From: JBCDCB01 sp039182735
Lineage (GTDB): Bacteria > Planctomycetota > Phycisphaerae > Phycisphaerales > UBA1924
Assembly (NCBI GenBank): GCA_039182735.1
Contig: JBCDCB010000036.1
Span: 1-31,465, forward strand
Length of the DNA stretch: 31,465 nucleotides
Reading direction: 5' to 3'
Below are positions 21,998 to 30,735 of the stretch, piece by piece (positions within the stretch are counted from its first letter, which is position 1; each line of letters begins with the position of its first letter). The notes below the pieces were generated by a model. That model searched no databases. It was not told where the DNA came from and saw nothing but the letters and a program-made list of their open reading frames with translations. Both the position numbers and the translations under genes were made by a program.

Positions 21998-23340
21998 GCG
22001 AACAGCACGCGCCGGAGCACACGCGGGCGCTACGCGCGCGCATCGAAGCGCGCGAGGCACGCGTCGCGGTGATCGGGTTGGGGTACGTCGGGCTGCCGCT
22101 GCTCGCAACGGTGATCGACGCGGGCTTCCCGGCGATCGGGCTCGACCACGACGCATCGAAGATCGAACGCCTCGCGCGCGGCGAGTCCTACCTGCCGCAC
22201 CTCGGGATCGATCTCACGCGTTTCGCGTCGGGCGACGATGGCGTGCGGCTCGCGTCCTCCTCGGAGGCGCTCGACGACGCCGACGTCGTGCTGATCTGCG
22301 TCCCGACGCCGCTGCGCGAGGATCGCACGCCCGATCTGTCGGCGGTGGAGCACGCCTGCCAGGAGATCGCAGGCGCGTGCGCGCGCCACAACCGCCCGAT
22401 GCTCGTGGTGCTGGAATCGACGACGTACCCGGGGACGACGCGGGAGGTGGTCTCGCCGATCGTCTGCGTGCGCGACGGCGTCTTCGTCGCGTTCAGCCCC
22501 GAGCGCGAGGACCCCGGGCGCACGACGCACACCACCGCGACGATCCCCAAGCTCGTCGGTGGGCTCGACGAGGCGAGCGGCGCACTCGCGCGCGCGTTCT
22601 ACGAGCGCGTGGTCGAGCACGTTGTGCCCTGCGCGAGCGCCGAGGTCGCAGAAGCGGCGAAGCTCGTCGAGAACATCTACCGAAGCGTGAACATCGCGCT
22701 CGTCAACGAACTGAAGGTCTCGCTGCACGCGATGGGGCTCGACGTGTGGGACGTGCTCGACGCCGCGGAGACCAAGCCCTTCGGATTCCAGCGGTTCGAT
22801 CCGGGCCCGGGCTTCGGGGGGCACTGCGTCCCGATCGACCCCTACTACCTGTCGTGGAAGGCGAGCGAGGTTGGCGCACCGGCGGACTTCGTACAACTCG
22901 CCGGCGAGGTCAACCGGCGCATGCCGCGCTTTGTGGTCGATCGCTGCGAAGAAGCGCTGCGCGCTCGCGGAACGGCGTTCGAGCGTGCGCGCGTCCTCGT
23001 GCTGGGTCTGGCGTACAAACCCGACATCGCCGACGTGCGCGAGAGCCCATCGTTCGAGCTCATCGCACTGCTGCGCGCGCGCGGGGCCGACGCGGCGTAC
23101 CACGACCCTCACGTGCCCGAGACCTGGCCCGGTCGGCGTCACGACGTGGGCATGCGCAGCATCGAGTGGACCGCCGAGCGCCTCGCCTCCTTCGACGCGG
23201 TCATCATCTCGACCGATCACGCGTGGTACGACTGGCGCTTCGTCGGCGAGCACGCACGGCTGATCATCGACACCCGAAACGCCATGCGGGCGGTCACGGA
23301 GACCGACGAGGGCGTTCGAACGAAGACAATCCTGTCCTGA
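21994..23340 (+). CDS. Nucleotide-sugar dehydrogenase (UDP-N-acetylglucosamine 6-dehydrogenase type)
   Basis: The enzyme oxidises the C6 hydroxyl of a UDP-sugar to a carboxylate with two NAD, supplying uronic acids for capsule or exopolysaccharide. The 448-aa protein shows the NAD-binding GLGYVGLP near residue 30, VLICVPTPL, a VLESTTYPGTTRE segment, the central helix LVENIYRSVNIALVNELK, the catalytic loop PGPGFGGHCVPIDPYYL with Cys278, and the C-terminal LGLAYKPDIADVRESP domain. These patterns favour the WbpA/WecC branch over UDP-glucose dehydrogenase, though the substrate is not certain. GTG 21994 overlaps the pseudopilin stop as GTGA, so it depends on that gene's transcript. No other polysaccharide gene is adjacent here apart from the distant glycosyltransferase. 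Confidence 0.92.
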   Translation: MSEQHAPEHTRALRARIEAREARVAVIGLGYVGLPLLATVIDAGFPAIGLDHDASKIERLARGESYLPHLGIDLTRFASGDDGVRLASSSEALDDADVVLICVPTPLREDRTPDLSAVEHACQEIAGACARHNRPMLVVLESTTYPGTTREVVSPIVCVRDGVFVAFSPEREDPGRTTHTTATIPKLVGGLDEASGALARAFYERVVEHVVPCASAEVAEAAKLVENIYRSVNIALVNELKVSLHAMGLDVWDVLDAAETKPFGFQRFDPGPGFGGHCVPIDPYYLSWKASEVGAPADFVQLAGEVNRRMPRFVVDRCEEALRARGTAFERARVLVLGLAYKPDIADVRESPSFELIALLRARGADAAYHDPHVPETWPGRRHDVGMRSIEWTAERLASFDAVIISTDHAWYDWRFVGEHARLIIDTRNAMRAVTETDEGVRTKTILS

Positions 23341-23357
23341 TTTGAGCGGGCATCTGC

Positions 23358-23363
23358 TAGGCT
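23358..23363 (+). promoter_or_regulatory. -10-like hexamer TAGGCT (with TG extension) before the amidohydrolase gene
   Basis: TGC-TAGGCT resembles an extended -10 element and ends 7 bases before ATG 23371. There is no Shine-Dalgarno. Spacing and sequence match those before coaD and the gene at 2600. Confidence 0.35.
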
Positions 23364-23370
23364 CGGGCCC

Positions 23371-26300
23371 ATGATCCGACCCCAACGCACCGACGTGCGC
23401 CCGCTGGCGATGCTCGCGGCGATCGCGCTCCCCATTCTCGCCACGCTCTCACACAGCGCGAGCGCTCAGTCGCAGCCGACCGACCCGACCAACGGCCCCA
23501 AGCGGGTCGATCCGGGGTGGCACGCGATCACCGACGCGACGGTCGTGGTCGCACCGGGGCAGGTTGAGCAGAACTGGAACGTCGTCTTCCGGGGCGACAC
23601 GGTGCGCTACGTGGGGCCGAACAACCCACCCGCCGGCGCGCGTGTGTGGCCCGGCACGGGCATGACCGTCTACCCCGGGCTGATCGAGGCGTACCTGGAG
23701 GTGGACGCGCCGTCGCCCGAGGAGGGCGCCGCCGGCACGTTCTGGAACGACATGATCGGCGCCGAGCGCTCGATCCTCGACGGCGAAGGGATCGACGAAG
23801 ACACACGCCAGAAACTGCGTGAGCAGGGGTTCGTGGTCGCGCACGCATCGCCGACGAGCGGCATCCTGCGCGGGCGCACCAGCGTCGTCGCGCTGAGCGA
23901 ACCGAACGATTCGGGCGACCCGCTGGCGCACGTGATCACGCCGAGCCTCTTCCACGCGGCATCGATCGATCTCAAGCGAGGCGACGGGTACCCGGGCTCG
24001 AAAATGGGCGCGATCGCGCTGCTGCGTCAAACGCTCTCGGACGCGATCTGGTACCGGGCCGCGTGGGAGGCGCACGAGAGCGACCCGTCGCGCGTCGATC
24101 GCCCGGCGCTGAACAACACGCTCGAGACGCTCGTCCGCCACGACGCGCCGCTGCTCTTCGAGGTTGACGATGAGCTCGACCTGCTCCGCGCGATGAAGAT
24201 CGCCAAGGAGTTCGACCGCCCGATGCACGCCGTGGGCAGCGGGAGCGAGTACCGACGGATCGGCGGGATCGCGCAGGCCGGCGCCGACCCGCACGCGCAG
24301 GGCACGCAACTCGTGGTGCCGCTGGCGTTCCCGAGCAAGCCCGACCTCGCGACGATGAGCGACCGAGAGATCGTCTCGCTCCGGCGGCTGCAGGAATGGG
24401 AGCGCGGGCCGGCGAACGTCGCGCTGCTCGAAGAGGCCGGCATGGAGCCGATCATCACGTCGAGCAAGCTCCCCGAGAAGCAGACGTTCCTCGACAACCT
24501 GCGCCGCGTCGCGCGCTACGAGAACCTCGACGAGGACGACGTGCTGGCGATGCTCACGACGAGGCCCGCCGCGATGCTCGGGATCTCGGACCGCTACGGG
24601 ACGATCGGGATGCACTCGTCGGCGTCGTTCGTGGTGGTCGAGGGCTCGCTTTTCGATGACGACGCGGTGATCCGCGACGTGTGGGTCGATGGCGAGCGTT
24701 ACGAGATCACCCCGCGCGAGACGACGCTGCTCGAAGGCGAGTGGGACGTGCACGTGGACGGCGCGGTGGTGGGTCGCCTGTCGTTCGACACCAAGAACAC
24801 GCCGAGCTGGCTCCCCGGAGCGAACGGTGCGGACGCGGAAGACGCGCAGGAATCGTTCAAGGGCAAGCACGCGGAGGTGATCGGCGATCGCGTGGAGTTC
24901 GTGCTGCCCGGCGCCGCCGCGGGTCTGGAGGGCCCGCTGCTCGTCTCGGCGATCGTCAGCGAGGGCGGTTCGGGCGACAGCATGTTCGGGCGGACGGAGT
25001 TCGCGGACGGCGGCGTGATGTCGTTCGAAGCGACACGAGCGGCGCCCGATGAAGGCGAAGCCGCGACCGACGAGGAGCCGGAGTCGGAGGATGCGACGCC
25101 GCTGCCCGGCGCGTGGGGCATGCCGCTGGGCGCGTTCGCGTTCGAGGAGCCGCCCGAGCAGCGTGAGTACCTGATCGAGAACGCGACGATCTGGACGTGC
25201 GCCGAGGAGCCGGAGAAGCTCGAGAACGCGTCGATGCGGATCAGTGACGGGAAGATCGTCGGGGTCCGTCCCGGCGGCGAGCCGATCCCGCCGACGTGGC
25301 AGGACGATCGCACGATCACCATCGACGCGACGGGCAAGCACATCACCCCCGGGCTCATCGATTGCCACAGCCACACGGGCATCAGCGGCGGGGTCAACGA
25401 GGGCACGCAGGCGGCGACCAGCGAGGTCCGCATCGCCGACGTCATCAACACCGACGACATAAACTGGTACCGCCAGCTCGCGGGCGGGCTGACCGCGGCG
25501 AACCAGCTGCACGGCTCGGCGAACCCCATCGGCGGGCAGAACAGCGTCGTCAAGCTGCGCTGGGGTGCGCTCCTGCCCGACGACATGCGCCTCGACACCG
25601 CGATCGAGGGCATCAAGTTCGCGCTGGGCGAGAACGTCAAACAGTCGAACTGGGGCGCGCAGTTCAACACGCGCTACCCGCAGACGCGGATGGGTGTCGA
25701 AGCGATCATCCGCGACCGCTTCATCGCGTCGCGTGAGTACGCCAAGCGCGTCACCAGGTGGATCGACGCCCCGGGCAACAGCGCGAGCGACATGAACCTG
25801 CCGGAGAACGTTGCGCAATCGATGCGATCGGCGGCGGGCGACGTGTCGAACGTGCCGGTACCCGCGTCGATGCCGCGGCGCGACCTGGAGCTCGAGGCGC
25901 TCGCCGAGATCCTCGCGAACGATCGCTTGGTGCACTGCCACTCGTACCGCCAGGACGAGATCCTGATGCTCTGCCGCATCGCGGGATCGTTCGGGTTCAC
26001 GATCGGAACGTTCCAGCACGTGCTGGAGGGGTACAAGGTGGCCGAGGCGATCAAGGAGCACTCGCTGGGCGGCTCGTCGTTCAGCGACTGGTGGGCGTTC
26101 AAGTTCGAGGTGATCGACGCGATCCCGTACAACGGCGCGATCATGCACGACGTGGGCGTGGTGGTGTCGTTCAACAGCGATTCGAGCGAGCTGGCGCGAC
26201 GGATGAACGCCGAGGCGGCCAAGGCCGTCAAGTGGGGCGGGGTCGATCCGCACGAGGCGCTCAAGTTCGTCACGCTGAACCCCTCGAAACAGCTGAAAAT

Positions 26301-26733
26301 CCAAGACCGCGTCGGGTCGATCGAGGCGGGCAAGGACGCGGACTTCGTGATCTGGTCCGCCGAGCCGCTGAGCACGCGCGCCCGCGCCGAGCGCACGTTC
26401 ATCGACGGGCGGGAGTACTTCTCGCTGGAGCGTGACGCGGAGCTGCGAGCGCTCGCGTCGCAGGAACGCGCGAGGCTCATCGACAAGTTGCTCGCCTTCG
26501 ACGACGGCGACGCGGACGACGCCGAGCCCGCGGGGGAAGAGCCCGCGGCCGACGAACCCGGCGTGGACGGGCTCACGAGCGGCGGGCGGCGGGGCATCCT
26601 CGCCTTCCGCGACGACACCATGCACCGCGCCCTCGAACGCGAATACCGCTGGCTGCTCGACAACGGGTTCGACCCGTCGGAGATGCGCTGCGGCGATTGC
26701 GGGTGCTCACTCCATTCACTCTTCGCCAACTGA
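23371..26733 (+). CDS. Exported tandem amidohydrolase: degenerate N-terminal half fused to an apparently active C-terminal half
   Basis: The 1120-aa protein has a signal peptide (cleavage near SASA-Q) and two amidohydrolase domains. The first (about 45-460) has the family opening YPGLIEAYLEV, where the HxH metal ligands are Tyr108 and Glu110, and ends with AAMLGISDRYGTIG. A beta linker with acidic residues (460-600) follows. The second (about 600-1040) has PGLIDCHSHTG with His666 and His668, HCH with His857, FQH with His883, and SFNSDSS with Asp937, a full ligand set as in imidazolonepropionase-like enzymes, then LKFVTLNPSKQLKI and VGSIEAGKDADFVIW. The tail has a Cys cluster CGDCGC just before the end. 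It probably hydrolyses an amide or lactam in the periplasm. A related degenerate gene follows at 26767. Confidence 0.85.
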   Translation: MIRPQRTDVRPLAMLAAIALPILATLSHSASAQSQPTDPTNGPKRVDPGWHAITDATVVVAPGQVEQNWNVVFRGDTVRYVGPNNPPAGARVWPGTGMTVYPGLIEAYLEVDAPSPEEGAAGTFWNDMIGAERSILDGEGIDEDTRQKLREQGFVVAHASPTSGILRGRTSVVALSEPNDSGDPLAHVITPSLFHAASIDLKRGDGYPGSKMGAIALLRQTLSDAIWYRAAWEAHESDPSRVDRPALNNTLETLVRHDAPLLFEVDDELDLLRAMKIAKEFDRPMHAVGSGSEYRRIGGIAQAGADPHAQGTQLVVPLAFPSKPDLATMSDREIVSLRRLQEWERGPANVALLEEAGMEPIITSSKLPEKQTFLDNLRRVARYENLDEDDVLAMLTTRPAAMLGISDRYGTIGMHSSASFVVVEGSLFDDDAVIRDVWVDGERYEITPRETTLLEGEWDVHVDGAVVGRLSFDTKNTPSWLPGANGADAEDAQESFKGKHAEVIGDRVEFVLPGAAAGLEGPLLVSAIVSEGGSGDSMFGRTEFADGGVMSFEATRAAPDEGEAATDEEPESEDATPLPGAWGMPLGAFAFEEPPEQREYLIENATIWTCAEEPEKLENASMRISDGKIVGVRPGGEPIPPTWQDDRTITIDATGKHITPGLIDCHSHTGISGGVNEGTQAATSEVRIADVINTDDINWYRQLAGGLTAANQLHGSANPIGGQNSVVKLRWGALLPDDMRLDTAIEGIKFALGENVKQSNWGAQFNTRYPQTRMGVEAIIRDRFIASREYAKRVTRWIDAPGNSASDMNLPENVAQSMRSAAGDVSNVPVPASMPRRDLELEALAEILANDRLVHCHSYRQDEILMLCRIAGSFGFTIGTFQHVLEGYKVAEAIKEHSLGGSSFSDWWAFKFEVIDAIPYNGAIMHDVGVVVSFNSDSSELARRMNAEAAKAVKWGGVDPHEALKFVTLNPSKQLKIQDRVGSIEAGKDADFVIWSAEPLSTRARAERTFIDGREYFSLERDAELRALASQERARLIDKLLAFDDGDADDAEPAGEEPAADEPGVDGLTSGGRRGILAFRDDTMHRALEREYRWLLDNGFDPSEMRCGDCGCSLHSLFAN

Positions 26734-26766
26734 GCGCGACGCGCACACCACACGGGACACACGACG

Positions 26767-28107
26767 ATGATCAAGGCACTGACCACGCTCGCCGCGCTCG
26801 CGACCGCGACCCTCACCTCGGCGCAGGACCTGACGCCCAAGGCGCCGCCCGCTGTCAAGACGTGGGTGTACGGCGCGATGCTCTACACGCTCACGGACGA
26901 CCCGTACCAGGGCGCGGTGCAGTTCAACGAGGAGGGCCAGATCGGAAGCGTGCTCGATCAGGACAAGTGGGACGATCTGCCCGCGAGCCAGCTCGAAGGT
27001 CACGTGCTCGTAGACGCGACGGGGCTGCATCTCTACCCCGGGTTCATCGGCGCGAACACGCAGATGGGGCTCATCGAGATCGGCGCGGTGCGCGCGACGC
27101 GCGACATGGACGAGGCGGGCGACGTCTCGCCGGAGGTCTACGCCGCGATCAGCGTGAACCCCGACTCGACCGTCATCCCGGTGACGCGGTCCAACGGCGT
27201 GCTGACGGTGAACGTGCTCCCGCTGGGCGGGATCGTGCCGGGGCGGGCCAGCCTGATGCGGATGGACGGCTGGACACACGAGGACATGACGATCGCGGAG
27301 GAATCGGGGCTCGTCGTGAACTGGCCGGTGCGTTGGGTGAACAGCGCGTGGTGGTCGGACACACCACCCGAAGATCAGAAGAAGCAGGTGGACGAGCGTC
27401 GCGCGCGGATCGACGAGATCTTTGAGACGGCCACGTCGTACCTCGCGGCCCGCGCCGCCGACGCGACGATCCCCGAGGACCTGCGCTGGGAAGCGATGTC
27501 CAAGGCGATCAACGGCGAGCGCCCGGTCTTCATCCGCGCGAACTCGCTGGAATCGATCACGAGCGCCGTCACGTGGGCAACAAGCCGCGGGCTCGACCCG
27601 ATCATCGTGGGCGGGCGTGACGCCGGCATGGCGACCGACCTGCTGCTGCAGCACGACGTGCCGGTCGTCATCACCGGGACGCACCGCCTGCCCGGGCGAC
27701 GCGACGCGGACTACGACAGCATCTTCAAGCTGCCGCAGGTGCTCGAGGCGGCGGGCGTCACCTGGTGCATGGCGGGCGAGGGCGGGAGCTTCGAGACCCC
27801 GCACGAACGCCTGCTCCCCTACCACGTCGCGTCGTCGATCGGGTACGGGCTCGACGAGACCATCGCGCTCAAGAGCGTCACCATCTACGCCGCGAACATC
27901 CTCGGCATCGGCGACACGCACGGCACGATCGAGTCGGACAAGCAGGCCACGTTCTTCTTGAGCGACGGCGATCCGCTCGAGGTCATGTCAACAGTCACGC
28001 ACGCGTGGATCGACGGGCGCAAGATCAACCTGACCGACAAGCAGAAGAAGCTCAACGAGAAGTACCGCGAGAAGTACCAGCAGCTGCGCGACGCGGGCGA
28101 GCTGTGA
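26767..28107 (+). CDS. Exported amidohydrolase-like protein lacking metal ligands
   Basis: The 446-aa product has a signal peptide (LTSA-Q cleavage near residue 19) and the layout of an amidohydrolase: an N-terminal beta segment, YPGFIGANTQ at 90-99 where PGxIDxHxH is expected (the ligands replaced by Asn97 and Gln99), PVFIRANSLESI where a second HxH normally occurs, and a C-terminal SVTIYAANILGIGDTHGTI with the composite beta domain (DKQATFFLSDGDPL). No Asp in the final ligand position is obvious. It follows the 1120-aa amidohydrolase gene after 33 bases and is probably cotranscribed, suggesting a partner subunit. The ending is Lys/Glu-rich. The stop codon abuts the stop of the convergent membrane-protein gene. 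Confidence 0.78.
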   Translation: MIKALTTLAALATATLTSAQDLTPKAPPAVKTWVYGAMLYTLTDDPYQGAVQFNEEGQIGSVLDQDKWDDLPASQLEGHVLVDATGLHLYPGFIGANTQMGLIEIGAVRATRDMDEAGDVSPEVYAAISVNPDSTVIPVTRSNGVLTVNVLPLGGIVPGRASLMRMDGWTHEDMTIAEESGLVVNWPVRWVNSAWWSDTPPEDQKKQVDERRARIDEIFETATSYLAARAADATIPEDLRWEAMSKAINGERPVFIRANSLESITSAVTWATSRGLDPIIVGGRDAGMATDLLLQHDVPVVITGTHRLPGRRDADYDSIFKLPQVLEAAGVTWCMAGEGGSFETPHERLLPYHVASSIGYGLDETIALKSVTIYAANILGIGDTHGTIESDKQATFFLSDGDPLEVMSTVTHAWIDGRKINLTDKQKKLNEKYREKYQQLRDAGEL

Positions 28108-29172
28108 TCACTCCGCGTCGTCCGCGCCGCCGAGCGCGCGTCCGTTGCCGTCGAGCTGACGGGCGATCCACAGGCGTGTGTCGCGCAGCAGTTCGACGAG
28201 GCACGCCGAGATCAGCACGCTGAGCAGGAAGCCGCCGCGATCGAGATAGCCGATCGCCTCGAGCGCGAACGACCCGGCGATCAGCGTGAGCAGCGCCGCC
28301 CCGTGGTTCACGCGCAGCGCGCCGATGGACCAGAGTCGTTTGTGCGTGCCGGTGACGCGCAGCGCGCCCGCAACGCCCACGGCTCGACCATCGTTCGACC
28401 AGAGCAGCGCGATCGCCAGCCCGAGCCACCAGACGCTCCCGCCCAGGGCGTGGACATCGACCTGCGCGCCCATCGCAGCGCAGAGGGTGGCGACGAGCGC
28501 GTCACGGATCGCAGCGGGAACAACGCGCACGCCGCGCGTGCGCACGGGGCTGACGAGCGCGAAGCATGCGCCCATGGCGATCGCACCGTCCCACCCGAGC
28601 GGTGTGAAGGCCCGCGCCGCGACGATCGGCGGCAGCAGCGCGATGATCGCGAAGACCGCCGTCGCCGCCCCGAGCAGCGGGCCCGGATCTCGCCAGCGCC
28701 GGACGCTGACGATCGAGGCGGCGCCCGCGAGCAGCGCGAGCGCTTGCATCGTGCGCGCGAAGGCGTCCATGCGCGCCGCCTGCGCGTCGTGCCACGCGCG
28801 CGTCGTGTGCTCGACGCGCGCGCTCAGCTCGGCGGTCTGCTCGTCGAGCGCGACGGGGCTGACGTCGCTGGCGCGGAGGGCCGCGACCATCGCGCGCCGC
28901 TCCCCGTGCGCCGCTTCCGCCTCGACGCGCTCGCTCGCGCCGGAAAGAAAGACCGCTTCGTACAGGTCCGGCGCGGTGCGCCCGAGCACGCTGGGCCCGG
29001 CGAGCAAACCGATGACCGTCCCCCCCACCACCGCCGCGGCACGCGCGCGCCCGGGGATCCCCGCGCGGCGCAGCAGCAGCGCGAAGGCGATCGACGCGAG
29101 CGACAGCGCCGCCAGCGCGACGGTGATCGCGAGCGCCGCCCGATCGTTCAGGCTCTCGAGGAGCGATGCCAT
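28108..29172 (-). CDS. Integral membrane protein, possibly a divergent CPA-type cation/proton antiporter relative
   Basis: The 354-aa protein starts at ATG 29172 and has a hydrophobic helix at about 13-35, then GGTVIGLLAGPSVLGR (50-65), which closely resembles the second helix of CPA2 antiporters (GxLLGPSxLG). A charged, Ala-rich segment of about 70 residues (75-140), likely a coiled or soluble insertion, interrupts the membrane part. Four or five further helices follow (about 140-160, 165-185, 195-210, 250-265, 285-340). The ion-binding Asp pair expected in the middle of CPA antiporters is not obvious. The family call is tentative. The gene is divergent from lgt, with only 35 bases between starts. 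Confidence 0.6.
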   Translation of the reverse strand: MASLLESLNDRAALAITVALAALSLASIAFALLLRRAGIPGRARAAAVVGGTVIGLLAGPSVLGRTAPDLYEAVFLSGASERVEAEAAHGERRAMVAALRASDVSPVALDEQTAELSARVEHTTRAWHDAQAARMDAFARTMQALALLAGAASIVSVRRWRDPGPLLGAATAVFAIIALLPPIVAARAFTPLGWDGAIAMGACFALVSPVRTRGVRVVPAAIRDALVATLCAAMGAQVDVHALGGSVWWLGLAIALLWSNDGRAVGVAGALRVTGTHKRLWSIGALRVNHGAALLTLIAGSFALEAIGYLDRGGFLLSVLISACLVELLRDTRLWIARQLDGNGRALGGADDAE

Positions 29173-29195
29173 CGCGTCACACTAGCGAGCGCCGG

Positions 29196-29201
29196 TACGA
29201 T
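29196..29201 (+). promoter_or_regulatory. -10-like hexamer TACGAT before lgt
   Basis: TACGAT ends 6 bases before GTG 29208. It has the same geometry as the hexamers before coaD, the gene at 2600 and the gene at 23371, and no Shine-Dalgarno lies in between. Confidence 0.35.
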
Positions 29202-29207
29202 GGGCGG

Positions 29208-30305
29208 GTGCCCGACCCATCCGCCCTCATCGCCGACGCGTGGCTGCACGACCTGAGCCCCTTTGTCCTGCGCATCCGCGGCGAGTTCGGCATCCGCTGG
29301 TACGGGCTCGCGTACGTCCTCGGCTTCGTCTTCGCCTGGTGGGCCATGGCGCGCATGGCGCGCGCGCGCCTGCTCGCGCTGCGCGAAGCCTTCGTCGGCG
29401 ACGCGATCCTCGCGATCGTCCTCGGCACCGTCGTCGGCGGACGCCTCGGGTACGTGCTCTTCTACCGACCCTCGCTCCTGTGGACCTTCGATGGCACGCT
29501 GCCCTTCTGGGGCCTGCTCGCGATCAACGAGGGCGGGATGGCGAGCCACGGCGGGATGCTCGGGCTCGTCGCCGCCGCGTGGTGGATCGCCCGGCGCGAG
29601 AACCTCCCGCTCCGCCATGTCACCGACGCGATCTGCCTCGTCGCCCCCGTCGGGATCCTGCTCGGGCGGCTGGCGAACTTCGTCAACGGGGAACTGCTCG
29701 GCAAGGTCGTCGCGCTCCCGGGCGAAGCCGCACCGTGGTGGAGCGTGCGCTTCCCGCAGGAACTCGGCGAGCGCCTGACCGCCGAGCAGGCCGCCATGCT
29801 CAGCGTGCGGGGCTTCTCGCCCGCGCAGGCGATCGAGGGCGTGCAGCGCGGCGATGCGTCGATCATCGAACTCGTCGAGCCGATGCTCCACGCGCGCCAC
29901 GCCTCGCAGCTCTACCAGGCGTTCGCCGAGGGTCTGCTCCTGCTGATCGTCGTGTGGCTGCTGATCCGGCGCGTGCGCACGCCGGGCGTCGTGACGGCGT
30001 GGTTCGTGATCGTCTACGGCATCGGGCGGATCGCCACCGAGTTCGTCCGCCTCCCCGATGGGCACTTCGACGCGGGCAGCGAACGCCCGCTCGGGCTGAG
30101 CCGCGGGCAGTGGCTCTCGATCGGGATGATCGCCATCGGCCTGCTCATGCTTGTTTGGAACGCGCGCCGCCAGCGCGCGGCTCGCGCCGAAGAACGCGCG
30201 CGATTCGGCGTCGGCGGATGGGGCGTCGCGCGCGACAAGCGCACGAAAACGCCCGAGCCGATCAACGACCCGGGCGCGCCGGATGAATCGAGTTCGGACG
30301 CGTGA
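29208..30305 (+). CDS. lgt: Prolipoprotein diacylglyceryl transferase
   Basis: Lgt moves a diacylglyceryl group from phosphatidylglycerol to the lipobox cysteine of prolipoproteins, the first step of lipoprotein maturation in the inner membrane. The 365-aa protein has the multi-pass layout and the family residues: IRWYGLAYVLGF near 29-40, GGRLGYVLFY (77-86), the catalytic His114 in SHGGMLG, and the signature GRLANFVNGELLG with Arg154 and Asn157. A region of about 60 residues between this signature and SQLYQAF is longer and more hydrophilic than in most homologues, and the C-terminal tail is soluble. The start is a GTG at 29208; no ATG exists in frame nearby, and the conserved part begins shortly after. 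The stop touches that of trxA. Confidence 0.94.
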   Translation: MPDPSALIADAWLHDLSPFVLRIRGEFGIRWYGLAYVLGFVFAWWAMARMARARLLALREAFVGDAILAIVLGTVVGGRLGYVLFYRPSLLWTFDGTLPFWGLLAINEGGMASHGGMLGLVAAAWWIARRENLPLRHVTDAICLVAPVGILLGRLANFVNGELLGKVVALPGEAAPWWSVRFPQELGERLTAEQAAMLSVRGFSPAQAIEGVQRGDASIIELVEPMLHARHASQLYQAFAEGLLLLIVVWLLIRRVRTPGVVTAWFVIVYGIGRIATEFVRLPDGHFDAGSERPLGLSRGQWLSIGMIAIGLLMLVWNARRQRAARAEERARFGVGGWGVARDKRTKTPEPINDPGAPDESSSDA

Positions 30306-30635
30306 TCAGGAGAGTTCGTCGAGGGCGGCGGCGATGTCGTCCTTGCTCGCCAGCCCGACAAACTTCTTGGCGACCTCCCCGCCCTTGAAGATGATCACGG
30401 TGGGGATCGCGGTGATCTGGTACTTGATCGCCACGTCGCGGCTCTTGTCGGTGTCGAGCTTGCCGACCTTGGCCTTGCCCGCGTAATCGCCGGCGATCTC
30501 GTCGATCGTCGGGGCGAGCATGCGGCAGGGCTGGCACCACTCGGCCCAGAAGTCCACCAAAACCGGCTGGTCCGCGTCGAGGACCTCGTTCTGGAAGTTG
30601 TTGTCGGTGAACTCGAGCGTGTTCTCGCTGGCCAT
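30306..30635 (-). CDS. trxA: Thioredoxin
   Basis: The 109-aa protein is a single thioredoxin domain without a signal peptide, a cytoplasmic disulfide reductant fed by thioredoxin reductase. The active site reads WCQPC (Cys34, Cys37): the usual Gly after the first Cys is replaced by Gln. The buried Asp in VDFWAEW, the cis-Pro in TAIPTVIIF and the GLASKDDI C-terminal helix are normal. ATG 30635 is chosen by a perfect GGAGG (30641-30645) 5 bases upstream. It lies about 100 bases downstream of folP on the same strand and may share its transcript. Confidence 0.95.
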   Translation of the reverse strand: MASENTLEFTDNNFQNEVLDADQPVLVDFWAEWCQPCRMLAPTIDEIAGDYAGKAKVGKLDTDKSRDVAIKYQITAIPTVIIFKGGEVAKKFVGLASKDDIAAALDELS

Positions 30636-30640
30636 GGGGA

Positions 30641-30645
30641 CCTCC
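30641..30645 (-). promoter_or_regulatory. Shine-Dalgarno GGAGG of trxA
   Basis: The minus strand reads GGAGG 5 bases before ATG 30635, the clearest ribosome site in the window, and fixes the start of trxA. Confidence 0.7.
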
Positions 30646-30735
30646 AATCGCCGCGTGCGGCGTGAATCGGCGTTTCGGGTCAGTCTAGCGGGCTCTCCGC
30701 CCGTATCCAGACGCAGAACCCCACGCCGCGCCACC

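Noticed and set aside
23449..26625. Open frame of about 1058 codons antisense to the amidohydrolase gene
   Set aside because: It mirrors the codon bias of the sense gene, is Arg/His/Val-rich with no domain motif, and the sense strand has a signal peptide and complete catalytic motifs.
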